The notes beneath the pieces were generated by a model. The model was not told the origin of the DNA. It saw nothing but the letters and a program-made list of their open reading frames with translations, and ran no database searches. 64,000 nt of DNA from positions 310,001 through 374,000 of the forward strand of contig NZ_QGNX01000001.1 in assembly GCF_003265325.1 (NCBI RefSeq), in the 5' to 3' direction. Of the stretch, positions 52,090 through 60,334 are shown piece by piece (within the stretch, counting starts at the first letter, position 1; every line of letters starts with the position of its first letter). Source of the DNA: Oceanibium sediminis (GTDB lineage Bacteria > Pseudomonadota > Alphaproteobacteria > Rhodobacterales > Rhodobacteraceae). The position numbers were made by a program, and so were the translations under genes.

Positions 52090-54383
52090 CAGGCAGCCCC
52101 GCGGGGTTCACGGGGCATGCCCAGCCCCCGCTCGGCGATGATGTTGAGCTGGATCTCGTTGGTGCCGCCGTAGATCGTCTCGGCCCGCACGAACAGGGCG
52201 AGGCTTTGCAGGCGGGCGATTTCCGGGTCTTCCGAACGTACCGCGCCTTCCGCGCCGAGCACCTGCATCGCCAGTTCGCCCAGGGAACGGTGCCAGTTCG
52301 ACCATTCGTACTTGTAGCCCAGCGCCGCCGCGTCGTTCTGGCCGCTGGCGAGCCCTTCAAGGATGCGCATCGCGCCATGGCGCATGGCCCGCAGCCCCTG
52401 CCAGGCCCGGCCCAGCGCGGGGGCGAAGGCGTGCGGATCGGCGCTGTCGCGGGCCAGCGCCGTGATCGCCTGAAGCTCCTGCGCGAAGGCCATCTGCTGA
52501 CCGAGGGTCGAGATGCCCCGCTCGAACCCCAGCAGGGCCATGGCGATCTTCCAACCCTCGCCCGGTGCGCCCAACACGTCGTCGGCACTGGCGCGGGCGC
52601 CGTCGAAGAACACCTCGTTGAATTCCGAGCCGCCGTTGATCTGGCGGATCGGGCGGATGTCGATCCCCGGCTGGTCCAGCGGCATCATCAGGAAGATCAG
52701 CCCGTCGCGGCCCGTGGAGCCTTCCTCTGCGCGGGCCAGCACGAAGATCCAGTCCGAGACATGCGCCAGCGAGGTCCATGTCTTCTGCCCGGTCACGAGC
52801 CAGTCGCCCGTCTCAGGGTCCTGCCGCGCACGGGTGCGCAGCGCCGCCAGGTCCGAGCCCGCGCCCGGTTCGGAATAGCCCTGCGCCCAGAACACCGTGC
52901 CGTCCAGGATGCCGGGCAGGTGACGGGCTTTTTGCGCATCGGTCCCGAAGGCGGCCAGCGTCGGGGCCATCAGCCCCTCGCCGATATGGCCCATGCGGCC
53001 GGGTCCGCCGGCGCGGGCGTATTCCTCGTGAAAAGCGACCTGTTCGGCGATGGTCAGGGCGCGCCCGCCCAGGTCCTTCGGCAGGTCCAGGCCGACCCAG
53101 CCCCCTTTGGCCAGTTCCGCTTCCCAGTCCTTGCGCAGATCGGTCAGCGCGTCGCCATCGCCCGCGCCGCCCCTGTGGCGCAGCTCGGCGAAGCGCCCGG
53201 TCAGCGCGTTCTGCATCCAGTTCGCCACCTCGCGCCGCAGCGGATCGCCCTCGGGCGCATCAGGCAGCACCGGCAGGTCACCCGCCAACAGGGCGCGGCC
53301 CAGCGCGGTGACCTGCGCCTCGGGCGCGCCGCAGTCGGCCCGCATCGCCAAGGCGCGCTTGTGGAACAGGTGGGGGCTGTATTCCCAGGTCATGCCCACG
53401 CCGCCATGCAGCTGGATCGACTCAGAGGCGGCACGCTCAAGCACCTCCAGCGCGGCGGCCAGCGCGGCTAGGGAGTCCGGCGCGGCCATCGCGTCGCCCT
53501 CGTCCCAGGCGGCGGCGGCGGCGTCGATCAGGGCATCCACCGCGTTCAGCGCGACGAACAGGTCCGCCACGCGGTGCTTGATCGCCTGGTAACTGTCGAT
53601 CCGGCGGCCGAACTGCTTACGCTCGGCGATGTAGGCGCGGGTGATGTCGAACGCCCCGCGCGCCGCGCCGGCCATCTCGGCCGCCGCGCACAGCCGCGCC
53701 CGCGCAAGCCCCGCGGCCAGCGCGGCGCCGTCGCCCACCCGCGCCGCGCCCGCGACGCTAAGCCCGTCGAGGCTGAGCCGCCCTACCGGGCGCGTGGCAT
53801 CGGCGGGACTACGATCCGTGACCGCGCCCGCCAGATCCCCGGAGGACAGCAGGAACAGCGCCACGTCATCACCAAGGCGCGCGGGCACAAGCACCAGGTC
53901 CGCCTGCGCCAGGTCGGCGACTGCGGCGACCGCCCCCGTCAGGACGAAACCGTCACCATCGGCCTGTGCCGTCACGCCCGGCACCGGGTCCGCGCCAAGG
54001 GGCGCCGCCAGCGCCATCGCCGCGCGCGCGCCTTCGCCCGCGATCCGGGCCAGCGCGGCGTCTCGCACCCCGCCTTCGGGCGCGGCGGCAAGGGTCTGGC
54101 CGACGAGGCCGACGGTCGACAGGAAGGGCACCGGGCACAGCACGCGGCCCAGTTCCCGCAGCGCGATGCTCAGCGCGCGCATGTCCGCGCCAAGGCCGCC
54201 CTGCGCCTCGGGCAGGCCGATCCCGGTGAACATCAACTCGCCCGCGAGCGCCTGCCACAGCGCCTCACCTTCGGCCTGCCCCTCGGACTGGCGCATCGCC
54301 GCCTCTACCCCGCCCAAGCGGGCCAGGAAGCGGCCAAGCTCCTCGCGGATCATGCGGTGTTCTTCGGGGCTGTCCATCGTCAT
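52089..54383 (-). CDS. Fused double-domain acyl-CoA dehydrogenase
   Basis: 764 residues containing two ACAD units in one chain. The first (about 1-370) has AYIAERKQFGRRIDSYQAIKH and SIQLHGGVGMTWEYSPHLFHK. The second (about 375-764) has WAQGYSEPGAGSDLAALRTRA, TGQKTWTSLAHVSDW and IYGGTNEIQLNIIAERGLGM. This is the layout of actinobacterial FadE34-type enzymes, which act on steroid side-chain CoA esters, and equals a fused heterodimer. The ATG at 54383 is preferred to a far upstream frame. An operator half-site is 57 bp upstream. Confidence 0.85.
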   Translation of the reverse strand: MTMDSPEEHRMIREELGRFLARLGGVEAAMRQSEGQAEGEALWQALAGELMFTGIGLPEAQGGLGADMRALSIALRELGRVLCPVPFLSTVGLVGQTLAAAPEGGVRDAALARIAGEGARAAMALAAPLGADPVPGVTAQADGDGFVLTGAVAAVADLAQADLVLVPARLGDDVALFLLSSGDLAGAVTDRSPADATRPVGRLSLDGLSVAGAARVGDGAALAAGLARARLCAAAEMAGAARGAFDITRAYIAERKQFGRRIDSYQAIKHRVADLFVALNAVDALIDAAAAAWDEGDAMAAPDSLAALAAALEVLERAASESIQLHGGVGMTWEYSPHLFHKRALAMRADCGAPEAQVTALGRALLAGDLPVLPDAPEGDPLRREVANWMQNALTGRFAELRHRGGAGDGDALTDLRKDWEAELAKGGWVGLDLPKDLGGRALTIAEQVAFHEEYARAGGPGRMGHIGEGLMAPTLAAFGTDAQKARHLPGILDGTVFWAQGYSEPGAGSDLAALRTRARQDPETGDWLVTGQKTWTSLAHVSDWIFVLARAEEGSTGRDGLIFLMMPLDQPGIDIRPIRQINGGSEFNEVFFDGARASADDVLGAPGEGWKIAMALLGFERGISTLGQQMAFAQELQAITALARDSADPHAFAPALGRAWQGLRAMRHGAMRILEGLASGQNDAAALGYKYEWSNWHRSLGELAMQVLGAEGAVRSEDPEIARLQSLALFVRAETIYGGTNEIQLNIIAERGLGMPREPRGAA

Positions 54384-54439
54384 TCGCGTCCCTCGTCCTG
54401 GTTTCGCGCCATGTTCACCCCCGCGCGCCGGGGCGCACA

Positions 54440-54455
54440 TCGTCCGAATGCGGGA
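54440..54455 (-). promoter_or_regulatory. Operator copy 7 (degenerate), fused-ACAD / SnoaL divergent promoter
   Basis: TCCCGCATTCGGACGA followed by TGT on the ACAD strand. The gene-proximal half GGACGATG is intact, the other half is degenerate. It lies 57 bp before the ACAD and 53 bp before the divergent SnoaL gene. Confidence 0.55.
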
Positions 54456-54507
54456 TGGAAAGCACCGCGCGCCGCGCCAGCCTGCCCCCACCTGGAACGG
54501 AGGTATC

Positions 54508-54963
54508 ATGACAGACACCCTTGAAACCCGCCTGCGCGCCATCGAGGACAGGCTCGCCATCGCCGATATCATCGCCGGATACGGGCCGGCGGCGGATGCG
54601 CTGGACGAGGCGAGCCTCGGCGCGGACTGGGCCGAGGACGCGACCTATACCGCGGGCGAACACCGTTTCGAGGGGCGCGCGGCAATCGCCGGGATCACCG
54701 GCTACGCCACGCATCAAGGCTACGTCGCGCAGGGCTGCGCCCATGTCCTTGGCCCCCACCGGATCGAGGTTGACGGCGACACCGCCACCGCGCGCGGCCA
54801 TTCGGTGGTGTTCCTACACGACGCCCCCGGCTGGCGCGCCGAAAGGGTCAGCGCCAACCTCTGGCATTTCGCACGCACCCCTGAAGGGTGGCGCATCACC
54901 GGACGTGAAAACCGCCTGCTGAACGGGGACGCGGCGGCGCACGCCCTGCTCGCCCGCCCCTGA
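54508..54963 (+). CDS. SnoaL/NTF2-like protein 2
   Basis: 151-residue NTF2-like protein: Tyr-x4-Asp at about 25-30 (IIAGYGPAADALD), His about 79 (GCAHVLGPH), C-terminal WHFARTPEGWRITGREN. Same residue layout as BaiE-type dehydratases and related isomerases. AACGGAGG precedes the ATG. It is transcribed divergently from the fused ACAD and convergently to an SDR, 7 bp from its end. Substrate unknown. Confidence 0.78.
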   Translation: MTDTLETRLRAIEDRLAIADIIAGYGPAADALDEASLGADWAEDATYTAGEHRFEGRAAIAGITGYATHQGYVAQGCAHVLGPHRIEVDGDTATARGHSVVFLHDAPGWRAERVSANLWHFARTPEGWRITGRENRLLNGDAAAHALLARP

Positions 54964-54970
54964 GCGCCGC

Positions 54971-55723
54971 TCAGCCCGCGAGCGAGCCGCCATCGACCAC
55001 CGTCACCGTCCCGGTGACAAAACAAGCGTCATTGGAGGCAAGGTAGGCATAGGTTCCGGCCAGGTCCTTTGGCGCGGCGCCATCCTCCATGCCGCCCAGC
55101 TTGACCGGGTGGAACGACAGTTCCGGGCGCGCGCCCTCCACCGGGGCAAGGCCCGCGCCGATGCTGGTGCGCACGCGCCCTGGCGCGACCGCGTTTACCC
55201 GGATGCCCAGATGCGCCAGTTCCGCGCCAAGGCTTTGGGTCAGCGTGATGATCCCGCCCTTCGCAGCCGCATAGGCGGCGGCATAGGCGATGCCCTGCAC
55301 CCCGGCGGTGGAAGCGGTGTTGACGATCACGCCCCGGCTCTCGCTCAGCGCGGGCAGCGCCGCCTGGCACGTCTCGAACACCGAGGTCAGGTTGATGCGC
55401 AGCATCCGCTCCCAGTCGCTGGCCGTCATCTGGGCGAAATGCGCCCGGTGATAGGCGCCCGCCACGTTGATCAGCCCGTCAAGCCCGCCCGCCTGCTGCA
55501 CCGCCGCCTCGACCATCTCGGCAGAAGCGCCGGGCACTGCCGCGTCATAGGTGTGGCACGCCGCCCCGCCCGAGATCATCGCGGCGGTCTGCTCCATCCC
55601 ATCTGCGTCACGGTCAGCCAGCAGCAGGGCCGCACCCTCATCCGCCAGGCGCAGCGCCACCGCGCGCCCGATCCCGGCAGCAGCGCCCGTAACCAGCACT
55701 GTCTTTCCCTCGAACCTTTGCAT
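54971..55723 (-). CDS. SDR-family oxidoreductase
   Basis: 250-residue SDR: VTGAAAGIGRAVALRLA, LINVAGAYHRAHF (the usual NNAG is NVAG), NTASTAGVQG and catalytic YAAAK (YAAAYAAAKGGIITLT), C-terminal CFVTGTVTVVDGGSLAG. Probably a hydroxysteroid or hydroxyacyl-CoA dehydrogenase by context. The ATG at 55723 is chosen because the Rossmann motif follows directly. Divergent from the SnoaL-OYE pair, whose operator lies 96 bp upstream of this start. Confidence 0.83.
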   Translation of the reverse strand: MQRFEGKTVLVTGAAAGIGRAVALRLADEGAALLLADRDADGMEQTAAMISGGAACHTYDAAVPGASAEMVEAAVQQAGGLDGLINVAGAYHRAHFAQMTASDWERMLRINLTSVFETCQAALPALSESRGVIVNTASTAGVQGIAYAAAYAAAKGGIITLTQSLGAELAHLGIRVNAVAPGRVRTSIGAGLAPVEGARPELSFHPVKLGGMEDGAAPKDLAGTYAYLASNDACFVTGTVTVVDGGSLAG

Positions 55724-55818
55724 TTTCTGCCCTCTTCCTTCCTTGCAAGTCCCTCGCGGCGTAACGCGCGCCACGGCCCCCTCCGGCCCGACCCTCACAC
55801 CGGGGAGGGGCGCGGAAA

Positions 55819-55834
55819 TACCCTTTTCGGACGA
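55819..55834 (+). promoter_or_regulatory. Operator copy 8 (half-degenerate), SnoaL-OYE operon
   Basis: TACCCTTTTCGGACGA followed by TGC on the plus strand. The gene-proximal half is intact. It lies 61 bp before the SnoaL start and is oriented as in all other copies relative to the gene. Confidence 0.55.
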
Positions 55835-55894
55835 TGCGCCGTCCCTTTCCCGGCGCGAGGGTCGGGCGGGATTCACAACGAAAGGCGCACCAAG

Positions 55895-56521
55895 ATGACA
55901 GAGCAGAGCGACATCCTCGCCCGGCTGGACCGCCTCGAATCGCGGGAGGAGATCCGCCAGCTTGCCTCCAAGTACGCGCTGGCGCTGGACATGCGCGACA
56001 TGGATGCGATGGCCGGGCTGTTCCCCGAGGACGTGGCCGCTGGCAAGGGGCGCACCGGGCGTCAGGCCCTGCGCGACTGGCTGTCCGAGACCATGCGAAA
56101 GCAGTTCGACGGCACCTCTCACCACGTGGGCACCCAGATCATCGAGTTCATCGACGCCGACACCGCCGAAGGCATCGTCTACTCCAAGAACGAGCATGAG
56201 ACGGGGGCGGAGTGGGTCATCATGCAGATGATGTACCACGACCGGTACGAGCGTATCGCAGGGCGCTGGTATTTCCGCCGCCGGGTGCCGCTCTACTGGT
56301 ATGCCACCGACCTGAACAAGCCCCCCATCGGGCAGCGCAAGATGCGCTGGCCCGGGCGTGAGCCCTATTCGGGAAGCTGGCACGACCTGTTCCCCAGCTG
56401 GCGCGCCTTCTGGGACGCCCAGCCCGAGGGCTCCCCCGCGGTCCCCGAACCCGCCCCGCTGGAGGAATTCATCAAGACTATGCGAAAGGGAAACGATGTC
56501 CACTCTGTCCGCGTCCGCTGA
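55895..56521 (+). CDS. SnoaL/NTF2-like protein 3
   Basis: 208-residue NTF2-like protein, longer than the other two by a C-terminal segment rich in Trp and Pro (KMRWPGREPYSGSWHDLF). Tyr about 27 and Asp about 32 (KYALALDMRDMDAM) and His 76-77 (GTSHHVGTQ) match the spacing of the catalytic Tyr/Asp/His of BaiE-like bile-acid dehydratases. Its end overlaps the OYE gene start by 26 bp, so the two products probably act in sequence. Confidence 0.8.
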   Translation: MTEQSDILARLDRLESREEIRQLASKYALALDMRDMDAMAGLFPEDVAAGKGRTGRQALRDWLSETMRKQFDGTSHHVGTQIIEFIDADTAEGIVYSKNEHETGAEWVIMQMMYHDRYERIAGRWYFRRRVPLYWYATDLNKPPIGQRKMRWPGREPYSGSWHDLFPSWRAFWDAQPEGSPAVPEPAPLEEFIKTMRKGNDVHSVRVR

Positions 56522-57620
56522 GGCGCCCGATCTCACCCGCCTGTTCGCCCCGGCCACGGTGGCCGGGCTTTCCCTGCGTAACCGCGTCGCCATGGCCCCG
56601 ATGTCGCGCTATTTCAGCCCCGGCGGCATTCCCGGCGCGGATGTGGCGGAATACTACCGCCGCCGCGCCGCCGCCGGTGTCGGCCTGATCCTGAGCGAGG
56701 GCACCTATATCCCCCACGCCTCGGCCCACAGCTATGAAAACGTGCCCGTGTTCGGGGGCGACCCCGCGCTCGCCGGCTGGAAAGCGGTGATCGAGGCGGT
56801 GCACTCCGCGGGCGGTCTGATGTTCCCCCAGCTCTGGCACACCGGCAGCTTCCGCACCTCCGGCATGGCGCCGGACCCGTCGCTGCCGGGCCTTGGCCCC
56901 TCGGCGAACACCAACGCCTTCACCGGGGCCGAGGAACCCACCCGCCCCATGACCGAGGCCGAGATCGCCGACGTGATCGCCGCCTACGCGCAGGCCGCCG
57001 GGGACGCGCAGCGCCTTGGCTTTGACGGGGTCGAGGTGCACGGCGCGCATGGCTACCTGATCGACGAGTTCCTCTGGTCCGTCACCAACCGCCGCACCGA
57101 CGGTTGGAACGGCGACCGGCGCGAACGCACGCGCTTTGCGTGCGAGGTCATCCGCGCGATCCGCGACGCGGTTGGCCCGGACTTCCCGATCAGCTTCCGC
57201 TTCTCGCAGTGGAAACAGCAGGACTACAAGGCAAAGCTGGGCGACACGCCGCAGGAACTGGGCGAGGTGCTGGAACCCCTGGCCGAGGCGGGGGTGACGC
57301 TGCTGCACTGCTCCACCCGCCGGATCTGGGAACCGGCCTTCCCCGAGGAGTCGGACATGACCATGGCGGGCTGGGCCAAGAAGCTGACCGGCCTGCCGAC
57401 CATCGCCGTCGGCGGCGTGGGCCTTGACCGTCCGGGCCTGAACACCGCCGGCGCGGCATCGCTGGACGTGGTCGCCAGCCCGCTCGAGCGGGGCGAGTTC
57501 GACATCCTCGCCGTCGGCCGCGCCCTGCTGGCCGACGCCCACTGGGTGGAAAAGGCCGAAGCCGGGCGGTTGGACCAGATGATCGGCTATGACAAGGCGA
57601 TGCTGGACCGGCTGGACTGA
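56496..57620 (+). CDS. Old Yellow Enzyme-family NADH:flavin oxidoreductase
   Basis: 374-residue single-domain FMN TIM barrel: VAMAPMSRYFSPGG, GGLMFPQLWHTG, VEVHGAHGYLIDEFLW, NRRTDGWNGDRRERTRF and VGGVGLDRPG. OYEs reduce activated C=C bonds; larger relatives (BaiCD, BaiH) reduce bile-acid enones, but those carry an extra FeS/FAD half missing here. With an overlapping SnoaL partner it may reduce an enone formed by dehydration of a hydroxylated steroid (inference). The ATG at 56496 has GAAAGGGAAA upstream. Confidence 0.85.
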   Translation: MSTLSASAEAPDLTRLFAPATVAGLSLRNRVAMAPMSRYFSPGGIPGADVAEYYRRRAAAGVGLILSEGTYIPHASAHSYENVPVFGGDPALAGWKAVIEAVHSAGGLMFPQLWHTGSFRTSGMAPDPSLPGLGPSANTNAFTGAEEPTRPMTEAEIADVIAAYAQAAGDAQRLGFDGVEVHGAHGYLIDEFLWSVTNRRTDGWNGDRRERTRFACEVIRAIRDAVGPDFPISFRFSQWKQQDYKAKLGDTPQELGEVLEPLAEAGVTLLHCSTRRIWEPAFPEESDMTMAGWAKKLTGLPTIAVGGVGLDRPGLNTAGAASLDVVASPLERGEFDILAVGRALLADAHWVEKAEAGRLDQMIGYDKAMLDRLD

Positions 57621-57804
57621 CGGCGCGCAAGCTTGTGACCTGAACAAATGCCTGGGGCTGGCATCGCTGCCAGCCCTTTGCCTGCCTCGGGGGGAAGGTG
57701 ATATCTCCGGCGCCTGGGGCAAGTTTGCGGACCTGGAGGTCGTTCCAGGTTCTGGACGCAAATCGACGCGACCGGCTCCATGCAGACATCCGTACTTCGT
57801 GCAA

Positions 57805-57831
57805 CGAATGGCGGCTTCGAGCCGCCATTCG
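57805..57831. repeat. Perfect hairpin in the gap after the OYE gene
   Basis: CGAATGGCGGC (57805-57815) pairs perfectly with GCCGCCATTCG (57821-57831), loop TTCGA. It lacks a T-run. It looks like a REP-type intergenic repeat rather than a classical terminator. No gene is seen in 57621-58037. Confidence 0.5.
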
Positions 57832-58037
57832 CTAATCGTCAGTCTACCGCTTTGTTAAAGTCCGGCCTGCGCGTTCTGGAGATACGCCATAGAGGTTACC
57901 ACGTCGACCTTTCTGCTTGTCCCTTTGGTGACACAGCCAAATCGGCTCGAAACGCCGCCTTGGGACACTGCATGGAGAGCATGGTGACGAAAGGAGTCTG
58001 CCCAGTCAGGGATATGCGGTGGTAGGAATTGCCCGTG

Positions 58038-58379
58038 TTATTCCATTCCTTCCACGATCGAATCTCCACACGCATCAGCCACTTCCGAGCGATACTTTTC
58101 GCTAACATTGTCGACCCAGCCAGCCTCAACCACGAAGTTGTCCCGCTGCCACCTCGATTCTTCCTTCAATAAGGCGATCTGTTCCGGCTCTTGTTCGGCC
58201 TTGACGACGCAGAGCGGTGTGAACGCCTGAACGACGGCAGCTTCCGCGCTGGCGGTCTGCATCTGGGTCGCCGCTCCGCCGGTCACCCATCCACCCCAGT
58301 AAAATCCGACAACAATCGCGACGATGGCGCCACCGACGGCACCCCAGAGTGCGGGTTTCGTAGCTTCGGGAATATTCAT
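58038..58379 (-). CDS. Hypothetical membrane-anchored protein
   Basis: 113 residues starting MNIPEATKPALWGAVGGAIV with one membrane segment (about 10-35) and a soluble tail with two Cys (TPLCVVK and VADACGDS). Small proteins of this kind occur in Rhodobacteraceae without known function. The gene lies in a locally AT-richer patch between the OYE gene and livK and has no cluster operator, so it is probably not part of the catabolic regulon. Confidence 0.6.
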   Translation of the reverse strand: MNIPEATKPALWGAVGGAIVAIVVGFYWGGWVTGGAATQMQTASAEAAVVQAFTPLCVVKAEQEPEQIALLKEESRWQRDNFVVEAGWVDNVSEKYRSEVADACGDSIVEGME

Positions 58380-59036
58380 TTCTGATCCTCGTTCCTGTAA
58401 GATTCCGGCCGTGAAGGACCTGCCTGCAACGACGGGATTTTTTGGGGGGCAGAATGCATCCCGCCCTCTGCCGTGAGAGGTACGAAGAAAACAACTCGAT
58501 CACACGACTGTTAATCGCGTTTCTGATGACCACGCGCGCGAGGCCAATCACAGTCTTTTTAGTTGCAAAGATGAAACGACAGCTCCAGCGATGCTGCGGT
58601 TTCCCGATAAGATGCCCCGGGAAACGACCCTGACTGCAATAATTTGGTTCGGTCTGCCTTGAAAGGTGACGACTTCGCGAAGTCCGGTTCATCGGCCCAT
58701 GACCGCAGCAACAGAACGCCTGCCGACCCCTACGCCAGCCATCCGGCAGAAGCGAAAAGCAATCGCGCACTTGCTGCGAAAGTTCAAAATTCCGCATAGC
58801 TGACACCTGCGCGGGCCGCAGCGAAGTACCGCTCCGCGCCCAAATCGACCAATACCGCGTTCAAGCCGAAAGTTCGAATTGGCCTCGAAGCGGCCGATGG
58901 CAATATGAAAACCCTAACCCAAGGCTGCACCAACGCCCGCAAAGGGCCGGAGATCACAGCCACTGCTTCTTTGCTTTCATCCCCAAAAGCAAACGGCCGG
59001 GCAATGCCCGGCCGCCTTTGTTCCCGTTCAGGGCGT
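58380..59036. other. Gene-free gap before livK
   Basis: No convincing gene is seen. The stretch is less GC-rich than its neighbours. The part around 58800-58900 reads like a decayed intergenic repeat of Rhodobacterales (CGCCCAAATCGACCAATACC). The end holds the livK terminator. Confidence 0.4.
58984..59014 (-). terminator. Intrinsic terminator of the livK-like gene
   Basis: CGGCCGGGC (58994-59002) pairs with GCCCGGCCG (59006-59014), loop AAT. On the minus strand it is followed by TTTGCTTTTG, 23 bp after the stop codon. Confidence 0.85.
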
Positions 59037-60230
59037 TCAGTCACATTGCAGACGCTCGGTCAGGCCGTCTTCGCGCGGGGCATAGGCCTTGTTGGTCACG
59101 ACCATCGCCTCGGAAGAGGGCAGGAAGTGGGTCTGGTCGTTGGCCGCGAAGGTGCCGAGCATGTTCTCGATCTCGGCGGCGTTCGCCTCGATCCAGGCGG
59201 CGACCTTGTCACCGTCGGTCGAGCCCGAGCCCTCGATCGCGGCCTTCAGGACGAAGGGTTCCACGTAGTAGGGCGACAGGGCCGAGCTGCCGCCAAGGCG
59301 CGACAGGTCGGACACGGTTTCCTTCGCCTTGGCGTCGAACTTCGCGTAGAGCGATTCACCGACCGGATCGCCGGGGCAGTAGCTCATGCCTTCGAACTGT
59401 ACGGAGTAGACGTTGTTGAACGCCTCCACGCCCAGGATCTCGGCGTTGCCCACGGCGAAGTTCGTCGTGGTCAGGCTGCCCAGCACGGGCACGTTCCAAC
59501 CGATTTCATCGCGGTTCTGCAGGAACTTGCGCGCATCGTCCCCCAGCGAGTTGATGATGAGCACACCCTCGGCCCCGCTGGAGCGAAGCGAGAAGAGCTG
59601 CGGCGTCATATCCTCGGTGCGGAAGGCGAATTCCTGGATTGCCGTGGGCTCGATACCCTTCTCGGCCATGTAGTCCTCGATCTCCTGCACGGCGGCCTTG
59701 GACATGCCGCCGTTGTCCGAGATGATGGCCAGCTTCGTCAGGTTCAGCTCGTTGATCGCGTACTCGATGTTCGCGATCATCTGGTTGAGGCCCGTGGGCG
59801 AGTTGGAGAAGTGGTAGGGCGCGGCTTCCGGCGTCAGCGTCGCCGAGGCGGCGGTCGTGATCTGCGGGATGTTCGCGGCGGTGGTCACGGCCGTCACGGG
59901 AATGGTTTCCTGGCTGGTGACCGGGCCGACCATGGCGTCGATCTGCTCGTTCTCGACCAGGCGGCGCGCCTCGCTGACCGCGTGGGTCGGGTCGGTCATG
60001 GTGTCGGCCAGGACGAATTCGACCTGCTTGCCGGCGATGCCGCCCGCGGCGTTGATGTCGTCGATCGCCATCTGCCAGCCGATTTCAGCCACCCGCCCGA
60101 TGGACGCGCCCGCGCCGGTGATCGAGACCATGCCGCCGATCTTGATCGTGTCGCCGTCCTGTGCCGCAGCACCCGTCGCGATCAGCGCGGTGGCCGCCAC
60201 TGTTGCAAGCCATTTGGCCTTCGTTTGCAT
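59037..60230 (-). CDS. Liv-type ABC substrate-binding protein (LivK)
   Basis: 397 residues with a signal peptide (MQTKAKWLATVAATALIATG, cleavage after AAAQ) and a periplasmic-binding type I fold: TIKIGGMVSITGAGASIGRV, FVLADTMTDPTHAVSEARRL, MVGPVTSQETIPV and PQITTAASATLTPE. It should deliver the cargo to LivH-LivMG-LivF. It is monocistronic with its own terminator and GGAGGA ribosome site. The cluster operator 61 bp upstream links it to livH 20 kb away. Ligand unknown; a steroid acid is the contextual guess. Confidence 0.86.
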   Translation of the reverse strand: MQTKAKWLATVAATALIATGAAAQDGDTIKIGGMVSITGAGASIGRVAEIGWQMAIDDINAAGGIAGKQVEFVLADTMTDPTHAVSEARRLVENEQIDAMVGPVTSQETIPVTAVTTAANIPQITTAASATLTPEAAPYHFSNSPTGLNQMIANIEYAINELNLTKLAIISDNGGMSKAAVQEIEDYMAEKGIEPTAIQEFAFRTEDMTPQLFSLRSSGAEGVLIINSLGDDARKFLQNRDEIGWNVPVLGSLTTTNFAVGNAEILGVEAFNNVYSVQFEGMSYCPGDPVGESLYAKFDAKAKETVSDLSRLGGSSALSPYYVEPFVLKAAIEGSGSTDGDKVAAWIEANAAEIENMLGTFAANDQTHFLPSSEAMVVTNKAYAPREDGLTERLQCD

Positions 60231-60257
60231 CGTATTCCTCCTCTTGCCAGTTATTTG

Positions 60258-60271
60258 ACCCAAGCTTGGGT
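60258..60271. promoter_or_regulatory. Perfect 14-bp palindrome before livK
   Basis: ACCCAAGCTTGGGT lies between the livK start and operator copy 9, 28 bp upstream of the ATG. No second copy was noticed in the window. It may be a second operator or a leader hairpin. Confidence 0.4.
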
Positions 60272-60290
60272 ACATACCGCCCCCCCGACA

Positions 60291-60306
60291 CCGTCCGATC
60301 GGACCA
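60291..60306 (-). promoter_or_regulatory. Operator copy 9, livK
   Basis: TGGTCCGATCGGACGG followed by TGT on the coding strand. GTCCGATCGGAC is a perfect 12-bp palindrome, but the outermost bases differ from the consensus. 61 bp before livK. Confidence 0.65.
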
Positions 60307-60334
60307 TGCCAGCGGCGGAATCATCGATATTGGC

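Noticed and set aside
58784-59044. Small open frame before livK
   Set aside because: It ends in sequence that looks like an intergenic repeat, spans the livK terminator and has no ribosome site or domain.
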